From Calothrix parasitica NIES-267 (GTDB lineage Bacteria; Cyanobacteriota; Cyanobacteriia; Cyanobacteriales; Nostocaceae): a DNA stretch of 64,000 bases. The DNA is taken from the NCBI RefSeq assembly GCF_002368095.1, contig NZ_AP018227.1, positions 1,845,359 through 1,909,358 of the forward strand, given 5' to 3'. Below, piece after piece: positions 8,603 through 18,753 of this stretch. The position numbers and the translations under genes were made by a program. Within the stretch, counting starts at the first letter, position 1. Every line of letters begins with the position of its first letter. The notes beneath the pieces are model-generated. The model had not been told where the DNA came from, did no database searches, and saw only the letters and a list, made by a program, of their open reading frames with translations.

Positions 8603-8804
8603 AGAGATATTAATGATTCCCCGATAAAAACTCAGTTTAATTGATAACTACAGATTCGACATTGGCGAATTCCGAAAAATTAGGCGAAAATTGATTTTGT
8701 ACTATATTCAAGCAATTATTTTTACACTTTACTTTGTAAATACTTTGACCAAGGTAAAGGAAAAATCAGCCTACATAATATTATCGGGGTATAAAACAAA
8801 ATTT

Positions 8805-11800
8805 ATGAATTTAATTAAACGGACGACTCTTCATTATCAAGGAAATCCTCAAAGTGTCTATGAGGTCAATTTATGGGAAGTAGAAAATGAAAAATATCAA
8901 GTTGATTTTACTTGTATAGAATTCAGAACAAAATATAACCATCATACGGATGGTACAAAACCCAATCAACCCGTATCTTTAGCGGAAGCAGAAAAGATTT
9001 TTTATCGGTTTATTCGAGATAAGAAGAAACGGGGATATGTTGATGTTTTTCAAACTTCTGATGATTCGATGTCGATTATACAACCTTTTTTTGATGACGC
9101 TGAACGAAAACGAGTAATTATCGAACGATTAGAGAATAAAAAACCTAGTAAATGGAAGTTAGATAGAGCAATTTGGCGAGCGGGAGAGCTTAAAATTAAG
9201 GAAGCAACACCGTTATTAATTAATTTACTGGGTACCGGGGAAGATTTACGAGATTATTGTATTGCTTGGAGTTTGGGTTGGTGTGGTGATAGAAATACCA
9301 TACCTGTATTGACCGAACTTTACGAAAATCCTGAAACTCCAGAGTTTGTTAGTCGGATTGCTTTTGAAGCTTTACTCAAACTTGCTGACGAGGGAACGAA
9401 AGCAACATTACAAGCCGATTTAATTGCATCATTACCGTTAGAATTAGGAAGATTAGCTAGAACTAGTTCGCAAGAGATATTTGAAAACTTTGCTATCAAT
9501 CATCCTTCTTATTTCTTCCAGATATTTGAGAAAATATATCAAATAGATAATCCCTACATTCGTCCATCAATATTAAAAATTCTGCGTACAGTACCATTCC
9601 AACCAAACTACTTTCGTTCTATCCGTCGTATCTTCAAAATAGCCGAATATCGTTGTGATGCTGAAGTTTTTGCAATTCTTGCTTATAGATTTGAACGGGT
9701 TATAGGGAACTTCAACAACAACTTACTGACATTAACCCCGATTGAAGAAGATGAAGAAGAAGATAAAATTTATCAGCTAGATAACAGAAGAGTTTATGAC
9801 GACGAACTAAAGAAACCTTACCCGATAGTCGCTTATAGCTATCAAACCCAGCAATATTTACGACGTAGAATTTGGCGTACCTTGAAAAGACTTGGTGAAA
9901 ACGGAGACGCTAACTATATTAAAATGGCGACAGCGATATTATTGGAATATTCCGATAATGATGATGGCGTAGTAGTGCGATCGCAATTTTCTCAGTGGAA
10001 TAATTTCACTCGTGACATCAAGCAATATTGGGATAAATACGCCGACTATCTGACATTCAATCATATTCTGTATAGTAATAGTCCGCGTTTCTTCTTTAAT
10101 TCCAAAAAATGGTTTCCTCGTCGTGGATGTGATGTAAATGCTGAAACAACAGTTAGAGAAGAAGCATTTCCGCGACTTTGGGAACAATATCCGCAAGAAA
10201 TATTGAAACTGTTGTTAGAAAGTCAGTGTTTAGCGGTACATCGTTTTGCTGTCAAGGTATTGAGAGACTGTGAAGATTTTTGCAGTGAGATTGACATTGA
10301 TACAGTTATTCAGATTGTTTATTCGAGATTTGATATTACCGCTGCTTTTGGTTTTGAGTTGGCTTTGAAACGGTTTGAATTAGATAAGGGTAATTCTCAA
10401 ATACTCCAAAGTTTAGAAAATCGCTTATTTAAACCATTGCCTAATATAGATTATTTTTGGGTACAAGAAGAATATAAATTATTTTTAGATTCAATTAACT
10501 TAATTACTTGTTTAGTAATTAGCCCAGATATTAATACGTATCAACTTGCTCGTAGATTTTTAAATTCATACGTTTTCAGCCATCAAACAAATGAAATTTT
10601 AGCCGAACGTTTAATTACTCAATTACTTGCATTATCAGAGAGCGAAACAGAAATAGCGCAAAATCTTATAAAAATTCTCATTGAAAAGTTTACACACCAA
10701 CTAAAGTTATTAGAATTTGATTTAATTCTTGATTTATTAGGACATTCAATTCTTGAAATTCAAGAATTTGGAGCTTTGATAGTAATTTATTGTTATAACA
10801 AAAAAGTTCCATTAAAGACATCTGTATGTAATGTAATAGGTTTAATCAGCATTGAGAGGATAGGTAATTTTAGCAATAATAATACTATTCATAAGACAGT
10901 AGAAATAATTTCCACATTAATACAGAACTCTAATGAAAAAATTCGTAATGCTGTTAAACCAATTATTTATCGCTTAGGGAAAAATTATCCAAATCTTAAT
11001 TTACAGCTTGCGATTGCATTTATCAATATATTAGTTACATCAGATAAGTACCAAGAATTTCACAAAGATATAATATTAATATTAAAAGAATATCTACAAG
11101 GATGGAAAACTAGTATAAGTAATAAAGTCAATAAAAGTCATATTTTTGGATTACTTAATTCTGATTCTTCAATAAAACAGGATTTAGGATTTTTATTATT
11201 GGAGTTGAATTATCAAGCTTGTATTGATAGTTTTTCACTGGATTACATTATTAAGCTAGCGAATCATAGAATTTCAACAATAAGAAAAAAAGCAACAGAG
11301 ATATTCTTGCAAAAGCTGGCCGATATCCGTAAAAATTCACAAAAACTATTCACTTCTGTTCAATTATTAGAATCAAAGTGGAACGATACTCTAACTTTTG
11401 CTTATACAGTTTTTAGTAACGATTTGAATCCACAGGAAGTGACAATCGAAATTATCATCAGGATGATAGAAAGTGATAAAGATATAGCTCAAAGCTTAGG
11501 AACTGATTTATTAAGCAATCGTTTTAAGGATATTAATTCACAATATATTTATAATCTTAATCTCAAGATTCAGGCTATATCTAATTTGATAAACTTTGTA
11601 CTAAAAGCAGAAAAACAAGAAAATATTAGTACTGCAATACTCCATATATTACGAAGTAATTTACAAGAGTATACATTATTAATTAACTTAGAAACTCTAT
11701 TAAAATTAATTCATTATACAGCTTTACCATTACAAGAATTCGCAGGTGAAATTTTTAACGAAAATATCAATAGCTTCTCTGAACAACTTACAATTAGCCA

Positions 11801-12482
11801 GATAGTAAAATTAGCAAGCCATGATATTGTATCAATCCGTAAAACAGGACAAAAATTATTTTCTCAAAATCTAAATCGTCTTCGTCATAATTCCCAGGAA
11901 ATGTTAGAAGCAATAAGGATACTGGATACAAGATGGGAAGACACTCGTAATTTTGCTTTAAATATATTTACTACAGAATTCAACGAACAAGATTTTACAT
12001 CTGATATATTAATTGCAATCTGTGATAGTAATCGGGCTGAAATAAGAAAAATGGGACGAGATTTATTAGCTCGTAATTTGAAAGAAGCGAATAAGGAAGA
12101 TTATTTATTAAAACTCAGCGAACATCCCGCTCAAGATATGCAAAAGTTTGTTACTAACTACTTTGAAAAATACGCTACTGATAATCCCCAACGTCTCAGA
12201 GAATTAACACCTTATTTTATTACTGTATTATCCAGCGTGAATCATAATCTTACTGCAAAAAAACGAATTTTAAACTTTCTGAAAACCGAATCAGACAAAA
12301 GCCGAGAAAAAGCCGAGATTATTGCCGAAATAATTACTAGACAATCAGTCACAATAGCACTTGCTGATAAATCAATAGCTATTGAAATAATGCTCAAAAT
12401 CAGGAATAAATATCCCGATATTTCATTACCGATACAAATTCAACCCGTAACCGAAGAAAGACGAAAGAGTTTGAAAATTTAA
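8805..12482 (+). CDS. Giant WGR/HEAT-repeat protein A with a degenerate WGR domain
   Basis: About 1,225 residues from ATG 8805; an upstream in-frame opening at 8691 adds a hydrophobic stretch with no match in the paralog and was rejected. The N-terminus (MNLIKRTTLHYQ) aligns with WGR-domain protein B at 13190, but the segment matching RYGRRG of B has decayed to a sequence without W/Y-G-R, so nucleic-acid contacts may be lost. The rest is helical HEAT/ARM-like repeat, with strong similarity to B in LLINLLGTGEDLRDYCIAW and in the last 300 residues. WGR domains are known from PARPs and the E. coli YehI/MolR proteins. The role here is unknown; the company of a SWIM protein suggests one nucleic-acid-linked system. 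Confidence 0.8.
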   Translation: MNLIKRTTLHYQGNPQSVYEVNLWEVENEKYQVDFTCIEFRTKYNHHTDGTKPNQPVSLAEAEKIFYRFIRDKKKRGYVDVFQTSDDSMSIIQPFFDDAERKRVIIERLENKKPSKWKLDRAIWRAGELKIKEATPLLINLLGTGEDLRDYCIAWSLGWCGDRNTIPVLTELYENPETPEFVSRIAFEALLKLADEGTKATLQADLIASLPLELGRLARTSSQEIFENFAINHPSYFFQIFEKIYQIDNPYIRPSILKILRTVPFQPNYFRSIRRIFKIAEYRCDAEVFAILAYRFERVIGNFNNNLLTLTPIEEDEEEDKIYQLDNRRVYDDELKKPYPIVAYSYQTQQYLRRRIWRTLKRLGENGDANYIKMATAILLEYSDNDDGVVVRSQFSQWNNFTRDIKQYWDKYADYLTFNHILYSNSPRFFFNSKKWFPRRGCDVNAETTVREEAFPRLWEQYPQEILKLLLESQCLAVHRFAVKVLRDCEDFCSEIDIDTVIQIVYSRFDITAAFGFELALKRFELDKGNSQILQSLENRLFKPLPNIDYFWVQEEYKLFLDSINLITCLVISPDINTYQLARRFLNSYVFSHQTNEILAERLITQLLALSESETEIAQNLIKILIEKFTHQLKLLEFDLILDLLGHSILEIQEFGALIVIYCYNKKVPLKTSVCNVIGLISIERIGNFSNNNTIHKTVEIISTLIQNSNEKIRNAVKPIIYRLGKNYPNLNLQLAIAFINILVTSDKYQEFHKDIILILKEYLQGWKTSISNKVNKSHIFGLLNSDSSIKQDLGFLLLELNYQACIDSFSLDYIIKLANHRISTIRKKATEIFLQKLADIRKNSQKLFTSVQLLESKWNDTLTFAYTVFSNDLNPQEVTIEIIIRMIESDKDIAQSLGTDLLSNRFKDINSQYIYNLNLKIQAISNLINFVLKAEKQENISTAILHILRSNLQEYTLLINLETLLKLIHYTALPLQEFAGEIFNENINSFSEQLTISQIVKLASHDIVSIRKTGQKLFSQNLNRLRHNSQEMLEAIRILDTRWEDTRNFALNIFTTEFNEQDFTSDILIAICDSNRAEIRKMGRDLLARNLKEANKEDYLLKLSEHPAQDMQKFVTNYFEKYATDNPQRLRELTPYFITVLSSVNHNLTAKKRILNFLKTESDKSREKAEIIAEIITRQSVTIALADKSIAIEIMLKIRNKYPDISLPIQIQPVTEERRKSLKI

Positions 12483-12531
12483 TTTGACGATTTCAAAAAC
12501 CGCGAATATCATTGATTTATTATTACCGAAT

Positions 12532-12768
12532 CACGCACTATCAATAGTAAATAGCCTTGCAATCTAAGAATGGTGTATCGCCATTCATGTTCTCAGCCTA
12601 ATCACGCATCACTAAAATGCTTGTCACTGAGCGCTTTACAAGTATTAAATATTCCAGTTCTACTTCTGTAAAGTGAACTAAATTAATACCAGAAAGCACG
12701 TGAGTTAAGCATTTTAGTCCTTTGAGGTTTACGAAGGCTTTACTAATATTAAATAGTGCGTGGTTTTT
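12532..12768 (+). ncRNA. Candidate structured RNA element, copy 1 (237 nt)
   Basis: CACGCACTA (12532-12540) pairs with TAGTGCGTG (12754-12762), followed by a T-run. Inside lie CCTTGCAATCT, a hairpin GAATGG-TGTATCG-CCATTC (12568-12586), the block ACGCATCACTA, a long arm closed by AAAATGCTT/AAGCATTTT (12614-12622 with 12707-12715) containing CTTTACA/TGTAAAG, then TAGTCCT and TTTACGAAGG. The element at 18356-18592 has the same blocks, length and pairing with compensatory changes. I could not assign a known family; a HEARO/omegaRNA-like element without its protein gene is one possibility. Confidence 0.65.
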
Positions 12769-12844
12769 TATTTTTTTGACATAGATTTTTATAAAATAGC
12801 AGTCCATTATTACTAAAATTTTGCAGCATTCTCAAGTAGCTCAA

Positions 12845-12912
12845 AGAAACCCGGTTTCTAGTCGTGAAAGCATCAATATCTCGTTGTAAAATCAAAAAGA
12901 AACCGGGTTTCT
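12845..12912. repeat. 68-bp element with AGAAACCCGGTTTCT ends
   Basis: Bounded by AGAAACCCGGTTTCT (12845-12859) and AGAAACCGGGTTTCT (12898-12912). The interior (AGTCGTGAAAGCAT, ATATCTCGTT) recurs in the opposite orientation at 18754-18821, also 68 bp. A short relative is at 63615-63647. No gene was seen in the rest of 12483-13189 apart from the RNA-like element and the repeat at 13046. Confidence 0.8.
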
Positions 12913-13045
12913 GCAACCGGTACAAGATTTAATTTTTAATGGACTTTTGCTATTATATTGGGGTTTACAACCTCAAGCGGCTTAAATTGCAGTGAAATAA
13001 CTTTTTATGTCAAATAATTAATTTAACGCTTTACAATAATATCTA

Positions 13046-13114
13046 ATGGTGCGTTACGACATCCGATAATTAATCGCTTCAAAACATATTATCTCATGCC
13101 GTAACACACCCTAC
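13046..13114. repeat. GGTGCGTTACG palindromic repeat
   Basis: GGTGCGTTACGACAT on the left and ATGCCGTAACACACCCTAC on the right form an imperfect inverted repeat of the same general type as the prfB-cluster units. Confidence 0.6.
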
Positions 13115-13189
13115 AAAATACTTAACTCTTCAAAACTGGCAACTCTTAAAAAACCAAGCCAAAATAGAATATCGGGTGAGAGGGAATAT

Positions 13190-16100
13190 ATGAAATTAAT
13201 CAAACGCAAAACTCTTCATTATCAAAAAGATTCTTCTGATAAGGTCTACGAAGTTGATTTATGTGAAGTTGCTGAAGATAAATATCTTGTCAATTTCCGT
13301 TACGGTAGACGTGGAGCTAATTTAAAGGAAGGTACAAAAACAACTCAACCCGTAGCTTTGACTAAAGCTGAACAGGTTTTTGATAAGTTGGTGGGAGAGA
13401 AGACGAGGAAGGGATATGTTGATATCTCAGTAGGAAATCAGGTTACTACTTCAACAGAACCGGTACCGACTGTTAACGACCCCAGAATTCAAGCAATTCT
13501 CAACCGTCTAGCAGACAATAAACCCAGCACTTGGAAGTTAGAAAGAGCGATTTGGAAAGCGGGAGAGTTGAAGATAACAGAAGCAACTCCGTTATTGATT
13601 AATTTATTGGGTACCGGGGAAGATTTACGAGATTATTGTATTGCTTGGTCTTTGGGTTGGTGTAATGAAAATTCAAATGACAAAAGTGCGGTTGATGCGT
13701 TAACAAATCTTTATCAGAACAATCAAACCTCGGAGTTTGTCAGTCGGATTGCTTTTGAAGCATTATTGAAAATTGCTGATGATGAGAAGAAAGCAGAATT
13801 AAAAGTAGAAGCAATAGAGTTTTTACCGTCTTTATTTCAAAAGTTAGCTAAACAAGGTTCGTCAGAAAACTTTTCAGCGGAATTAACTAATTATTTACAA
13901 CGTTGCGATTACCAAGGTTTTGAAATTCTGGACGTTATATACGGAATTGATAACGAAATAGTTCGTCCAGCTTTGATTGATGTCATATCAACAGCACCTT
14001 TCAAACCAAATTATTTTCAGCGGATTCGTCATATTTTTAAAATGGCTGAATATCGTCTTGATGAAGAGGTTTTTGGGATTATTGCTTATCGGTTTGATAA
14101 AGAAAAAGAAATGTTTTCTAATGAAAATAGCGGTATAGCATTAGAAAGTGGTGAATATTTAGATGCTTATAAATGGATTTACAATCAACAAGAAAGACGT
14201 TATGTAAAAAGAATAAATGAAGTAGCAGAAGAAATCATAAAACCTAGTTCTAGAATTGCTTATAGTGGAAAAACTCGCGAATATATCCGTCGTCGTATAT
14301 GGAAGACTTTAGAGAAATTAGGAGAAGAAAATAATCCTGATTATGTAAAATTCGCAGTTAAAATCTTAATGCATTATTCTGATGCAGATGAAACACCTTC
14401 TCTACAATCAACTATTTATAATTGGCATAGTGGTTATAATGAAACTCGTTATTGGGATAAATATTCAAGTTATATAACTTTTAATCACATTCTCTATGAA
14501 AATAGTCCCCGCTATGTTTTACTAAAAAATGCAAAAGCATGGCAATGTAAAGATGGTTATAAACCAAATAACCCTGAACCTACAAATAGAGAAGAAGCAT
14601 TTCCTCAACTTTGGGAACAACAACCAGAAGCATTATTAAAATTACTTCTAGAAAGCGAATGTAATCCCGTTCAGAGTTTCGCTGTCAAAGCATTACGAAG
14701 CTGTCACAAATTCCTTGCTTCTATTAATATAGATACAATTATCCAACTTATTAACAAACCCTACGAAGTCACCGCACAATTAGGTTTTGAATTAGCTTTA
14801 CTAAATTACGATTCCAGCAACCCGAACAAAACATTAATTATTTCCTTAACAAATTGTCTATCAGAACGCGCTCGCAAACAAGCTTATAAATGGATTGAAG
14901 CAAAACCAAATTATTTTCTTGAAGATAGCAGCTTTGTTACAGCTTTAGTTCTCAGCAATCAAAGCGAAACTCGTCAATTTGCAAAAGCTTTCTTGGGTAA
15001 AGCAAATATTAACGATTCCAGCGCTCAAATTATTATCGGTAAAATCCTTGCTGAATTACTCTCACTTCCCCTTAACCCCACTTTAGAAAGAAAGGAAAGC
15101 GAACCTGGGGAGATAGGAGAATCAATCAAAGAAGTCAGCGAAATTTTATTACTAACCTTCCCTTCCCAACTCCGTACCTTAAATTTAAACGTCATCAACG
15201 ACTTACTCACCCATCCCATCATTGAAATTCAACAGTTAGGAGCGAGAATTTTATTAAATCACGAAGTGAGTGCGAAAGACCTACCCGCTCATATCATCGA
15301 ATCGCTTCTAGCATCGGAAAACCAAGAATTAAGAGTACTCGGTATCCGACTATTCGGACAACTACCTGATGAAAAACTCATTAACGAAGAACAAGAACTA
15401 ATAATCGCGATCGCAATCAATCCCAACTCCGAAATCCGCAACACAATCGCACCCGTCATCAACCGTTTAGCAGCATCAAACCCAGATTTCACCGTCGATA
15501 TAGCATCGGAATTCATCGAAATTCTACTTACAAAAGAAAAACACGAAGGAGTACACAACTTCCTCGTCAATCTTTTAAAAGAATTACCACGATGGATGAC
15601 AAGAATTTCCCAAGAAACCACATTACAACTGCTCAAAACCAAAACATCCGCACCCCAAGAATTAGGAGGTTTATTATTATCAGCCAATTATCAAACCTGG
15701 ATAGAAGAATTCACCACCAGCGAAATAGTTAAACTCAGCAATCACGAAGTTGTAGCAGTTAGAAACGCTTCCCATCAAATGCTTTCTCAAATCTTAAACC
15801 GTCTGCGAAATGATTCTCAAGAAATGGTAGCAGCAGTAAGAATGTTAGAAGCAAAATGGCAGGATTCCCGCGACTTTGCATTTAATTTATTCACAACAGA
15901 ATTCGGAGAAAATGAGTTTACCCCGGAAGTTTTAGTAACTATTTGCGATAGCGTCAGAGAAGAAGCAAGAAGACTCGGAAGAGATTTATTAACTCGTAAT
16001 TTCCAAAGTTTAGACGGAGAAGAATACCTCTTAAAATTCAGCGAACATCCATCAGCAGATATGCAGTTATTTGCTACCAGTTACCTCGAAAATTACGCCA

Positions 16101-16390
16101 AAGACGACACCGAAAAACTACAGCAGCTAGCACCATTTTTTATCAGCATATTATCTCGCGTCAATCGCGGTAGCGTCACCAAAAAACGAACATTTGCATT
16201 TCTTGAAGCAGAAGCCCAAAAAAGCGAAAAAGCTGCGAAAATAGTAGCAGAAATAATGACCAGACAATCGGTAACAATGGCAGTTGCCGATAAATCATCA
16301 GCCATACAAATTATGTTGAAAATATATAAACAATATCCACATTTGGTATTACCAATTGAAGTAAAGCCAGTGGTAGAAGTCAGGAGTTGA
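13190..16390 (+). CDS. Giant WGR-domain/HEAT-repeat protein B
   Basis: 1,066 residues from ATG 13190. Residues about 1-80 form a WGR domain (KVYEVDLCEV, NFRYGRRGANLKEGTK, KGYVDI), a fold that binds nucleic acid or partner proteins in PARP enzymes; no PARP catalytic domain is attached. The rest is helical repeat of HEAT/ARM type: WKAGELKITEATPLLINLLG, SRIAFEALLKIADDE, and a conserved end around MTRQSVTMAVADKSSAIQIMLKIY shared with protein A. No membrane segment or enzyme motif was seen. It is the more intact of the two paralogs and lies upstream of the SWIM gene on the same strand, about 290 bases of repeats away. E. coli combines a WGR protein (YehI) and a SWIM protein (YehQ) in one locus with a MoxR ATPase and VWA protein; those last two are absent here. 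Confidence 0.85.
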   Translation: MKLIKRKTLHYQKDSSDKVYEVDLCEVAEDKYLVNFRYGRRGANLKEGTKTTQPVALTKAEQVFDKLVGEKTRKGYVDISVGNQVTTSTEPVPTVNDPRIQAILNRLADNKPSTWKLERAIWKAGELKITEATPLLINLLGTGEDLRDYCIAWSLGWCNENSNDKSAVDALTNLYQNNQTSEFVSRIAFEALLKIADDEKKAELKVEAIEFLPSLFQKLAKQGSSENFSAELTNYLQRCDYQGFEILDVIYGIDNEIVRPALIDVISTAPFKPNYFQRIRHIFKMAEYRLDEEVFGIIAYRFDKEKEMFSNENSGIALESGEYLDAYKWIYNQQERRYVKRINEVAEEIIKPSSRIAYSGKTREYIRRRIWKTLEKLGEENNPDYVKFAVKILMHYSDADETPSLQSTIYNWHSGYNETRYWDKYSSYITFNHILYENSPRYVLLKNAKAWQCKDGYKPNNPEPTNREEAFPQLWEQQPEALLKLLLESECNPVQSFAVKALRSCHKFLASINIDTIIQLINKPYEVTAQLGFELALLNYDSSNPNKTLIISLTNCLSERARKQAYKWIEAKPNYFLEDSSFVTALVLSNQSETRQFAKAFLGKANINDSSAQIIIGKILAELLSLPLNPTLERKESEPGEIGESIKEVSEILLLTFPSQLRTLNLNVINDLLTHPIIEIQQLGARILLNHEVSAKDLPAHIIESLLASENQELRVLGIRLFGQLPDEKLINEEQELIIAIAINPNSEIRNTIAPVINRLAASNPDFTVDIASEFIEILLTKEKHEGVHNFLVNLLKELPRWMTRISQETTLQLLKTKTSAPQELGGLLLSANYQTWIEEFTTSEIVKLSNHEVVAVRNASHQMLSQILNRLRNDSQEMVAAVRMLEAKWQDSRDFAFNLFTTEFGENEFTPEVLVTICDSVREEARRLGRDLLTRNFQSLDGEEYLLKFSEHPSADMQLFATSYLENYAKDDTEKLQQLAPFFISILSRVNRGSVTKKRTFAFLEAEAQKSEKAAKIVAEIMTRQSVTMAVADKSSAIQIMLKIYKQYPHLVLPIEVKPVVEVRS

Positions 16391-16391
16391 A

Positions 16392-16480
16392 CCTCACCCC
16401 GTCCTTCGGACACCCCTCTTCCGCAGTTGCTTCAACGGAGGGAACCTCCGCAAAGCACTGCTCTCCTTATTAAGGAGAGG
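16392..16480. repeat. CCTCACCCC / AAGGAGAGGGG hairpin repeat with insert
   Basis: The usual arms (CCTCACCCCGTCC... and TTAAGGAGAGGGGG) are split by a fragment containing CTTCAACGGAGGGAACCTCCG, i.e. one palindromic repeat nested in another. Confidence 0.6.
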
Positions 16481-16601
16481 GGGAAAAGAATAAGATTATA
16501 TTTTGCATTTTTCTCTTTTCTCCTTACAAGGTTCTACCTTGTAATTTAATTAAAAAGGCTCTGCATTTTATCCTCAACTAAAGAATGGGAACCAGAAAAA
16601 C

Positions 16602-16642
16602 ACCCCTCTCCTTAATAAGGAGAGGGGCTGGGGGTGAGGTTA
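16602..16642. repeat. Hairpin repeat of the AAGGAGAGGGG family
   Basis: CACCCCTCTCCTTAATAAGG then GAGAGGGGCTGGGGGTGAGG: a nearly perfect hairpin directly before the SWIM gene, which may influence its expression. Confidence 0.7.
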
Positions 16643-16681
16643 TCACTTACCGCTAATTTAACAAATAAAAAAACAAAAAAA

Positions 16682-18322
16682 ATGGAATTTAACTACTCAT
16701 ATAAAGGAAATACATCCGTCAATCAAAGCGCTAATCAAACGCAAATGTCATTCTCCCCAGACACCAAGCGTCCCCCTACTTACTTCGTTGGAGAATTACA
16801 TCAAAAAGTCTCCTTTCGCGAAGCAATCAGCGCTTTACATGATGTCGTAATTTCCGATTTAAGATTCAAACCAAAAGATAAAACAGCTTATCTAGAATGG
16901 CGCAAACAGCAAGATGAAATCGACTGGGATTTAGTTGCAGCCATGAAACAAGAAGTGGGAGCTAGAATTAGACCTTTACAAGAAGAATTAGACGAACTAT
17001 ATAAGCGTAGAAATCAAAGGTATCAAACTTATTACAGGGCACAAAGAAAGTATTTTGATTACCTATATAAAAAAGATTACGATATGTGGTACGTACTCGA
17101 CCCAGTAATCACAGTACATCCCGATGAAGTATTTTTTGAATGCTTCAGCGAAGACGAATCAACCTATGGAAAACTAAGCGCTAGTTACGAAGTTTTCAAG
17201 AATATTAACGAATTCGCTTGTGGAACTACAAACATCGATTATTCCGCAGCTTTCTACGATGAATTTCAAAAAATTCGCAGCTACAAAACCACTCAATTTC
17301 AAGTAGACCCATCCGGTTTTGAAGTTCAAACCACCAACGAAGAAGCTTATAAAGAAGTCAAAATCGATTTACCAGATAGCTGGGTCAGAGGATTTTTACA
17401 GGTAAGCTCTGCAATGTGTTTACCGAGCATTCAATTCGACTTACACCCAATGGATATCTATAATATCTGCTTGGTTTTACGTCGTCACAGAGAAAAGAAA
17501 GGTCCCCGAAGCATCCGCTATCACCTCAAACCCAACGAACCCGTAAAAATCGTTTTTGAACCGTGGAATATTGAAGTAATATGTCATCGCTCCCCCTACA
17601 CCGGAAACCAAGAAGAAACTATTAGAGTATGGGGAAGAAGACGCTTACACGTACTTGAAAGACTGATTCCCATAGCTAAAAAATTCACGGTTCATTTATT
17701 AGGTACCGGAATGCCATCATTTTACGTCGCTGACTTGGGGGATATGTCCTTTACCCTGGGTTTATCCGGTTGGACAGCCAATGATTGGTCGCAATCTGGT
17801 AACTTTGATTTAATGGCACCTAGAGCAGATGTTGACGAATGGACGCAGAAGTTGATTTTCAACGGTTTGCGAGAAAACTGGTTTGAAACAGCTGATAGCT
17901 TAGCCCAAAGATTGAATTTAAGTCGGGCTGCGGTGACTGGTGCTTTAAGTGTTTACACGCAAGCAGGAAGAGTTATCTACGACTTGAATAAGCAAGTATA
18001 TAGAGTCAGGGAATTGAGTCGAGAACCCTTGCCAATGGATAGATTGCGCTTCGCCAACGAACGAGAAGAGAGCGCTACTCAATTCTTGAATCGTAATGCA
18101 GTACAGCTTTTATCGGTAAACGATGGAAACAAAACAATCAACTTACAGGGTACAGTTAACACTGGAAGTAGAACTTATAATCCAAGTTTGACGATTGATT
18201 CTGACGAACGTATAATAAATGCAGAATGCGATTGCAACTGGCATAAGCAGAACAAACTGTTTAAAGGGCCATGCGAACACATTCTGGCACTACGAATGCA
18301 ACACGCACGCCAGTGTCAATAA
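16682..18322 (+). CDS. SWIM zinc-finger protein
   Basis: About 546 residues from ATG 16682, preferred over an upstream in-frame codon at 16634 that lies inside a repeat. A SWIM motif closes the protein: CDCNWHKQNKLFKGPCEHI (CxC...CxH), a zinc-binding fold of nucleic-acid-associated proteins. Upstream of it is a probable winged-helix segment (WFETADSLAQRLNLSRAAVTG, residues about 415-440); the N-terminal half is charged and partly coiled coil (residues about 80-125) and resembles no enzyme I know. It probably acts with the two WGR/HEAT proteins preceding it, as YehQ and YehI share a locus in E. coli; the pairing is known, the function is inference. Confidence 0.82.
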   Translation: MEFNYSYKGNTSVNQSANQTQMSFSPDTKRPPTYFVGELHQKVSFREAISALHDVVISDLRFKPKDKTAYLEWRKQQDEIDWDLVAAMKQEVGARIRPLQEELDELYKRRNQRYQTYYRAQRKYFDYLYKKDYDMWYVLDPVITVHPDEVFFECFSEDESTYGKLSASYEVFKNINEFACGTTNIDYSAAFYDEFQKIRSYKTTQFQVDPSGFEVQTTNEEAYKEVKIDLPDSWVRGFLQVSSAMCLPSIQFDLHPMDIYNICLVLRRHREKKGPRSIRYHLKPNEPVKIVFEPWNIEVICHRSPYTGNQEETIRVWGRRRLHVLERLIPIAKKFTVHLLGTGMPSFYVADLGDMSFTLGLSGWTANDWSQSGNFDLMAPRADVDEWTQKLIFNGLRENWFETADSLAQRLNLSRAAVTGALSVYTQAGRVIYDLNKQVYRVRELSREPLPMDRLRFANEREESATQFLNRNAVQLLSVNDGNKTINLQGTVNTGSRTYNPSLTIDSDERIINAECDCNWHKQNKLFKGPCEHILALRMQHARQCQ

Positions 18323-18355
18323 TAGTTTAAATAATCAAACAAAAACTAAATAAAT

Positions 18356-18592
18356 CGCGCACTAATTGGTTAGAAATCCTTGCAATCTGGATGATGTATC
18401 GTCATCCTTGTGTATAGTCCAGACACGCATCACTAGCCTGCTCTTTACTGTGCGGTATCTCACCTACTGGGGGACTTTACGGTTTGACTTCCGTGAAGTT
18501 AAAGTTCCCCCAGTAGGTGGATACCGCTTGAGTTGAGCAGTCTAGTCCTGAGATATTTACGAAGGGGATACCAATAAAGTGCGCGGTTTTTT
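18356..18592 (+). ncRNA. Candidate structured RNA element, copy 2 (237 nt)
   Basis: CGCGCACT (18356-18363) pairs with AGTGCGCG (18578-18585), followed by TTTTTT. It shares with 12532-12768: CCTTGCAATCT, a six-pair hairpin with the same TGTATCG loop (GGATGA/TCATCC, 18389-18407), ACGCATCACTA, TAGTCCT, and TTTACGAAGG. The variable arm is longer and strongly paired (CTGCTC/GAGCAG, GCGGTATC/GATACCGC, CACCTACTGGGGG with its complement). Pair changes relative to copy 1 are compensatory in both the closing stem and the small hairpin. It lies 33 bases after the SWIM gene and could also act as its terminator. Confidence 0.68.
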
Positions 18593-18753
18593 GTTTCAGA
18601 ATTTTCTCTTTATATCAATAAATAATTGTCATAGCGATTTTGGATATTAACAACGGATATTTTTGTTTTGGATTTTAGGAACAGTTTTCCTTAATACTAG
18701 TATTCCATATTAATTTTGATAGTCCTATTCATCTGATATCTTGCACCAGTTTC

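Noticed and set aside
8691-8804. 38-codon N-terminal extension of WGR/HEAT protein A
   Set aside because: It has no counterpart in paralog B, and the ATG at 8805 gives the matching N-terminus LIKRTTLHYQ.
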